Shown piece by piece: positions 18,662 through 21,365 of a stretch of DNA of 21,365 bases. The position numbers were made by a program, and so were the translations under genes. The notes under the pieces were generated by a model. The model made no database searches. It was given only the letters and a program-made list of their open reading frames with translations, and was not told the DNA's origin. Numbering within the stretch: the stretch's first letter is position 1; each line of letters opens with the position of its first letter. Source of the stretch: Opitutia bacterium UBA4654 (GTDB lineage Bacteria; Verrucomicrobiota; Verrucomicrobiia; Opitutales; Intestinicryptomonadaceae); assembly GCA_002405555.1 (NCBI GenBank), contig DHMA01000095.1:1-21365 (forward strand), given 5' to 3'.

Positions 18662-20071
18662 TCACAATGGCGTTTTTTCGGCGCATATCAACCTTTTTTT
18701 TAGCGATTCGTCGGCGAGGTCGCTTATGTCGGCTATGACGAAGCAGAGAATTCGGCGTCCGTCGGAGAGCTTTGCGGGGTTCCTGATTGCGCGAAGCAGG
18801 CGGATTCTCCCCTGTCCGTCCGGGACGAAAAGCGTGTGTATGCTGTGTTCTCCCGATTCCATTGCGGCTTCGTCGCGGGCGCGGATTTCGTCGAGCATCG
18901 GGGCGAACGCGGGAATTTCGGCGTCGGTCTTGCCGATAAGCTCGGCTTTCGGGATTCCCAAAAATTCGCAAACCTCCCTGTTTGCCGCCATGTATTTGAA
19001 GCCGCCGTCGGCGTCTTTTGCGAAAGCCATCAGCGGGAACGTCTCCACGGCCTCGTTCCAAAACGATTCGACACGCTCCCTGCGCTCGACGTTTTCGAGC
19101 AGTTCGCTTACGTCGAGCGACGCGCCCAGAAGAAGCGGGTGTCCGCTTTCGTCTCTGTACGGATATCTGATGTTGCGCATGAAGTGCGTTTTGCCGCGAA
19201 AGTCTTTTATGGGAATGTTCGCCTCCAATCCGCGCGTCAGGTCTTTCATGTTTTCGATGTCCTCGAAACGCCTGCGCTCCGCCTCCGTCTTCTCGAATAT
19301 TTCGAAGTCCGTAAGCCCCGTGATGTCCCTGCCGAAAAATTCGTTTGTTTTTTTGTTGGAGAACGCGTACCTGAAATCGTCCGACGGGTCTTTCGCGAAA
19401 ACGTGCATCGGCAGGGCGTTGAGAAGTATGCGCCACATGCGCGTGTTCTGGCGCAGTTTCAGCATGTTTTCCGCGCTCTGTTTTGCGTAGCGTTCGGCTT
19501 GGTTGCGGGCTTCCTGCAATTCGGTGTTGTCGTGCGAGAACCAGATTACGCATTCCGTGCCGAAAACGGAGTCGTCGAGCGGCGAAATCGTCATGGAGCG
19601 GCGGACGTGTTTGTAGTCGTAGTCGAGCACTGCGGCGGTTCTTGTGTTGAAGACTTTTGTTATCGCCGCCGAAATCGTGTCGAAGTCTATGTTTTTTATC
19701 TCGCGCAGGTTTTTGAGCTTTTTGCGGTTGAGCTGCTCGTTTTCCGTGTGGAAGAACATCAGGGAAAAGTCGCGCGTGCAGACGCCGATTCGCCCAGGGA
19801 GCGATTTTAAAATCATTATGTACCTGCGCTGCGCCTCCCTGTTTGCGATGAACCTGAACAGCAGCATGCCCGATATTATCGCCGAGCCTATCACTATTTT
19901 GCCCCAAAAGCGGCGTCGCTCGTAGTCTTCGCCCCTGTGTTCGGCGTGTTCGTCCGATTCGAAGCGCGGCTGGATTTTCAGCGGTATCGAGTACGCAAAC
20001 CCGAAATGCGCGCAGCAAAGGGACGCCGCAATAAGGGCTATTACCGCTTTTGTCTTTCCGAATCTGCGCAT
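18662..20071 (-). CDS. Membrane protein with three PAS domains and no recognisable output domain
   Basis: The open frame begins at 20149, but the ATG at 20071 is preferred: it puts a proper signal or first membrane helix (KAVIALIAASLCCAHFGFA, 8-26) at the N-terminus and keeps a TTGACA element upstream. The resulting 469-residue protein has a short extracytoplasmic loop (about 28-56), a second membrane helix (about 57-76) and then cytoplasmic sensor domains. These are a degenerate PAS (about 88-185, ending VIWFSHDNTELQEARNQAE), a heptad-like linker (185-212), a second PAS (213-325; NALPMHVFAKDP... GASLDVSELLENVERRE) and a third PAS (340-452; FPLMAFAKDADGGFKYMAANREVCEFLG... GKTDAEIPAF... VIADISDLADESLKKR). 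It stops 17 residues after the last PAS, with no histidine kinase, GGDEF, EAL or methyl-accepting domain. No frameshifted continuation exists, because secG starts 32 bp later. The ligand and partner are unknown; it could be a remnant or act through protein contacts. Confidence 0.8.
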   Translation of the reverse strand: MRRFGKTKAVIALIAASLCCAHFGFAYSIPLKIQPRFESDEHAEHRGEDYERRRFWGKIVIGSAIISGMLLFRFIANREAQRRYIMILKSLPGRIGVCTRDFSLMFFHTENEQLNRKKLKNLREIKNIDFDTISAAITKVFNTRTAAVLDYDYKHVRRSMTISPLDDSVFGTECVIWFSHDNTELQEARNQAERYAKQSAENMLKLRQNTRMWRILLNALPMHVFAKDPSDDFRYAFSNKKTNEFFGRDITGLTDFEIFEKTEAERRRFEDIENMKDLTRGLEANIPIKDFRGKTHFMRNIRYPYRDESGHPLLLGASLDVSELLENVERRERVESFWNEAVETFPLMAFAKDADGGFKYMAANREVCEFLGIPKAELIGKTDAEIPAFAPMLDEIRARDEAAMESGEHSIHTLFVPDGQGRIRLLRAIRNPAKLSDGRRILCFVIADISDLADESLKKRLICAEKTPL

Positions 20072-20122
20072 ATGTACAATCTCAATCGAATTCGGCGCAT
20101 TTTTGACCGAAAAATCCGCGAA

Positions 20123-20128
20123 TGTCAA
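20123..20128 (-). promoter_or_regulatory. Possible -35 element upstream of the PAS-secG operon
   Basis: A perfect TTGACA on the minus strand lies 51 bp before the preferred PAS-gene start. Its context (AAACCTTGACATTC) resembles the one before the PEP-CTERM gene (AATCCTTGACAATTC). At 17-18 bp spacing the -10 would be CAAAAA or AAAAAT, which is poor, so this is only a candidate. Confidence 0.3.
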
Positions 20129-20141
20129 GGTTTTTGAACGG

Positions 20142-20171
20142 TTGTGCATTCGGATTTTGCGGCAATAAAAT
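20142..20171 (+). promoter_or_regulatory. Weak candidate promoter for the isomerase-like gene
   Basis: TTGTGC (20142-20147), an 18-bp spacer and TAAAAT (20166-20171) would start transcription about 45 bases before the ATG at 20224. The -35 matches the consensus at only three positions. Confidence 0.3.
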
Positions 20172-20223
20172 GCTTGAAAAATCGGGAAATGTCGGGCATG
20201 TTCGCCTTTTTAACAGCAAATAT

Positions 20224-21204
20224 ATGATGAACATTAAATCTATCGTTTTGGGAATCGCGCTTGCGGCGGTTGCGACATTCAATTCGGCATGCGCTACGGC
20301 GCAGTCTTCCGCGCCCGCCCCGAAAAAGGAAATCGGGCTTCAGCTCTACTCGCTCCGCGCCGACGCGAAGAAAGACCTCAAAGGCACGCTCCAAAAGGCT
20401 GCCGACATGGGCTACACTTCAATCGAAGCAGCGGGCTACGGCAACGGCAAATTCTACGGCAAGACTCCCGCGGAATTCAAAAAGAGCATTGAAGACAACG
20501 GAATGATTGTGCTCTCCACGCACGTCGTAAAGACTCTCTCTCCGAAGGAACTCGAATCGGGCGACTTCTCCGAATCGATGAAGTGGTGGGACGAATGTAT
20601 CGCCGCCCACAAGGCTGCAGGCGCGAAGTACATCGTTATGCCCTGGATGCCTGTTCCCAAGACCCTCAAGGATTTGAAGACCTATTGCAACTACTTCAAC
20701 GAAGTCGGCAAGAAGTGCAAGGAAGCCGGCATGATGTTCGGCTATCACAACCATGACTTCGAGTTCCAGAAGTATGAGGGCAAGTACCTTCATGACTATA
20801 TCTTCGACGCCATTCCGAAGGACGAGATCGTCCCCGAGCTTGATACCTGCTGGGTTCACTATGCGGGCATCCGTCCCGAGGAGAAGATCCGCGAGTTCGC
20901 CGGCAGAGTGCAGATCGTGCACCTGAAGGACTTCGTCTGCAAGAAGCTCGCCGCAGGTCCCGTCTATGATCTGATCGACACGAAGGGCGGCTCCACGAAG
21001 AAGCCCGCCTCCCGTGAAGAGAACGGCTTTGAATTCCGTCCTCTCGGTATGGGTATTCAGGACTTCGGCGCGATTCTCAAGGCTTGCGAAGAGAGCGGCA
21101 CCGAGACTGTCATCGTCGAGCAGGATCAGGTCTACGACGGCATGACTGAGCTGGAAGCGGCGAAGATCTCGAGAGACTACCTGAAAGAGAAGTTCGGACT
21201 CTGA
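20224..21204 (+). CDS. Exported xylose-isomerase-like TIM-barrel protein (sugar phosphate isomerase/epimerase family)
   Basis: A protein of 326 residues from the ATG at 20224; the frame is open from 20122, but the start here (or the next codon, 20227) places a signal peptide at the N-terminus (NIKSIVLGIALAAVATFNSACATAQ). C23 in NSAC could be lipidated, or the signal could be cut after ATA; the lipobox is imperfect. The mature part is a xylose-isomerase-like (AP endonuclease 2) TIM barrel: IGLQLYSLR opens strand 1, then YTSIEAAGYG, KYIVMPW, MMFGYHNHDFEF (H and D/E metal-ligand region), VPELDTCWVH, VQIVHLKDF and TVIVEQDQV. IolE-like and 3-ketosugar or hydroxypyruvate isomerase relatives share these. 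The substrate is unknown. Secreted members are common in Bacteroidetes and Verrucomicrobia. No ribosome site is visible. Codon choice changes sharply about 180 codons in (see findings). A strong terminator follows. Confidence 0.88.
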   Translation: MMNIKSIVLGIALAAVATFNSACATAQSSAPAPKKEIGLQLYSLRADAKKDLKGTLQKAADMGYTSIEAAGYGNGKFYGKTPAEFKKSIEDNGMIVLSTHVVKTLSPKELESGDFSESMKWWDECIAAHKAAGAKYIVMPWMPVPKTLKDLKTYCNYFNEVGKKCKEAGMMFGYHNHDFEFQKYEGKYLHDYIFDAIPKDEIVPELDTCWVHYAGIRPEEKIREFAGRVQIVHLKDFVCKKLAAGPVYDLIDTKGGSTKKPASREENGFEFRPLGMGIQDFGAILKACEESGTETVIVEQDQVYDGMTELEAAKISRDYLKEKFGL

Positions 21205-21251
21205 TTTCCGAAAGAAAGGTGCGTCACACACTTTTCGTCGGAAAGATCCGC

Positions 21252-21284
21252 AAAGCGGCAGGGAAACACCCCTGCCGCTTTTTT
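21252..21284 (+). terminator. Rho-independent terminator after the isomerase-like gene
   Basis: A perfect 12-bp stem AAAGCGGCAGGG (21252-21263) with CCCTGCCGCTTT (21270-21281) has a 6-base loop and a run of six T. It lies 48 bp past the stop codon. Confidence 0.92.
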
Positions 21285-21296
21285 GTATGTTCACCG

Positions 21297-21365
21297 GTAG
21301 ATTTGTACCTGTTTGACACGGAGCAGAGAAATCTACACCTCGTAGGGGTGACCATCGGTCGCCCG
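21297..21365. repeat. Inverted-repeat element at the window end, possible interspersed repeat
   Basis: Two nested structures occur in 69 bp. An 8-bp perfect inverted repeat GTAGATTT (21297-21304) / AAATCTAC (21329-21336) is followed by a hairpin GGGTGACC (21346-21353) / GGTCGCCC (21357-21364) with a 3-base loop and one mismatch. The text around GTAGGGGTGACC...GGTCGCCCG resembles short GC-rich palindromic elements that I recall scattered between genes of many gut bacteria, notably Clostridia. No coding sequence is seen. The element runs off the window, so its extent is unknown. Confidence 0.4.

Noticed and set aside
20072..20149. A 26-residue N-terminal extension of the PAS protein
   Set aside because: It would bury the signal or membrane helix behind a polar leader and would cover the TTGACA element; the start at 20071 is simpler, though not proven.

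Overview
The window looks like chromosomal DNA (GC-rich, roughly 55-60% by eye) from a member of the Verrucomicrobiota, probably Opitutales-like. Three things point there. One is a secreted protein with a C-terminal PEP-CTERM anchor. The second is a small protein that I recognise as the Minf_1886 family, known mainly from Verrucomicrobia and Planctomycetes. The third is the mix of a Tat-exported lyase-like protein and a signal-peptide-bearing sugar isomerase homologue. The order-level placement is a guess. I see no tRNA, rRNA, CRISPR array, insertion sequence, integrase or phage gene.

Left part (1-6488). The window opens inside valS, of which about 400 C-terminal residues are present. valS converges on a PEP-CTERM protein gene, and two hairpin terminators lie between them. 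A 165-bp divergent promoter region separates that gene from ppk1 (polyphosphate kinase). ppk1 is followed at 45 bp by a Tat-signal protein that resembles (alpha/alpha)-barrel polysaccharide lyases.

Middle part (6489-13951). carB (large subunit of carbamoyl phosphate synthetase) is followed by the Minf_1886-family gene and then by sufC-sufB-sufD, the scaffold for iron-sulphur cluster assembly. sufB begins directly after the sufC stop, and sufD overlaps sufB by ATGA. No sufS, sufE or sufU is in view. A terminator closes this rightward block, and a second one serves the leftward block that meets it.

Right part (13952-20149). Six genes run leftward with gaps of 1 to 69 bp. In transcription order they are a membrane PAS-domain protein, secG, a LolA-like periplasmic protein, an M29 aminopeptidase, an RluD-type pseudouridine synthase and metY (O-acetylhomoserine sulfhydrylase). 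They mix envelope export with housekeeping and sulphur-amino-acid metabolism.

Right edge (20224-21365). A signal-peptide-bearing, xylose-isomerase-like TIM-barrel protein runs rightward and ends in a strong terminator. Its codon usage changes partway through the gene, and the last 70 bp carry inverted repeats resembling an interspersed element. Together these make the right end the least ordinary part of the window, and either recombination or an assembly join is possible there.

Most genes lack a clear Shine-Dalgarno sequence and have A/T-rich leaders instead. I found no convincing new multi-gene system. The best leads are the codon-usage break, the PAS-only membrane protein ahead of secG, the Tat-exported lyase-like protein and the Minf_1886 gene.
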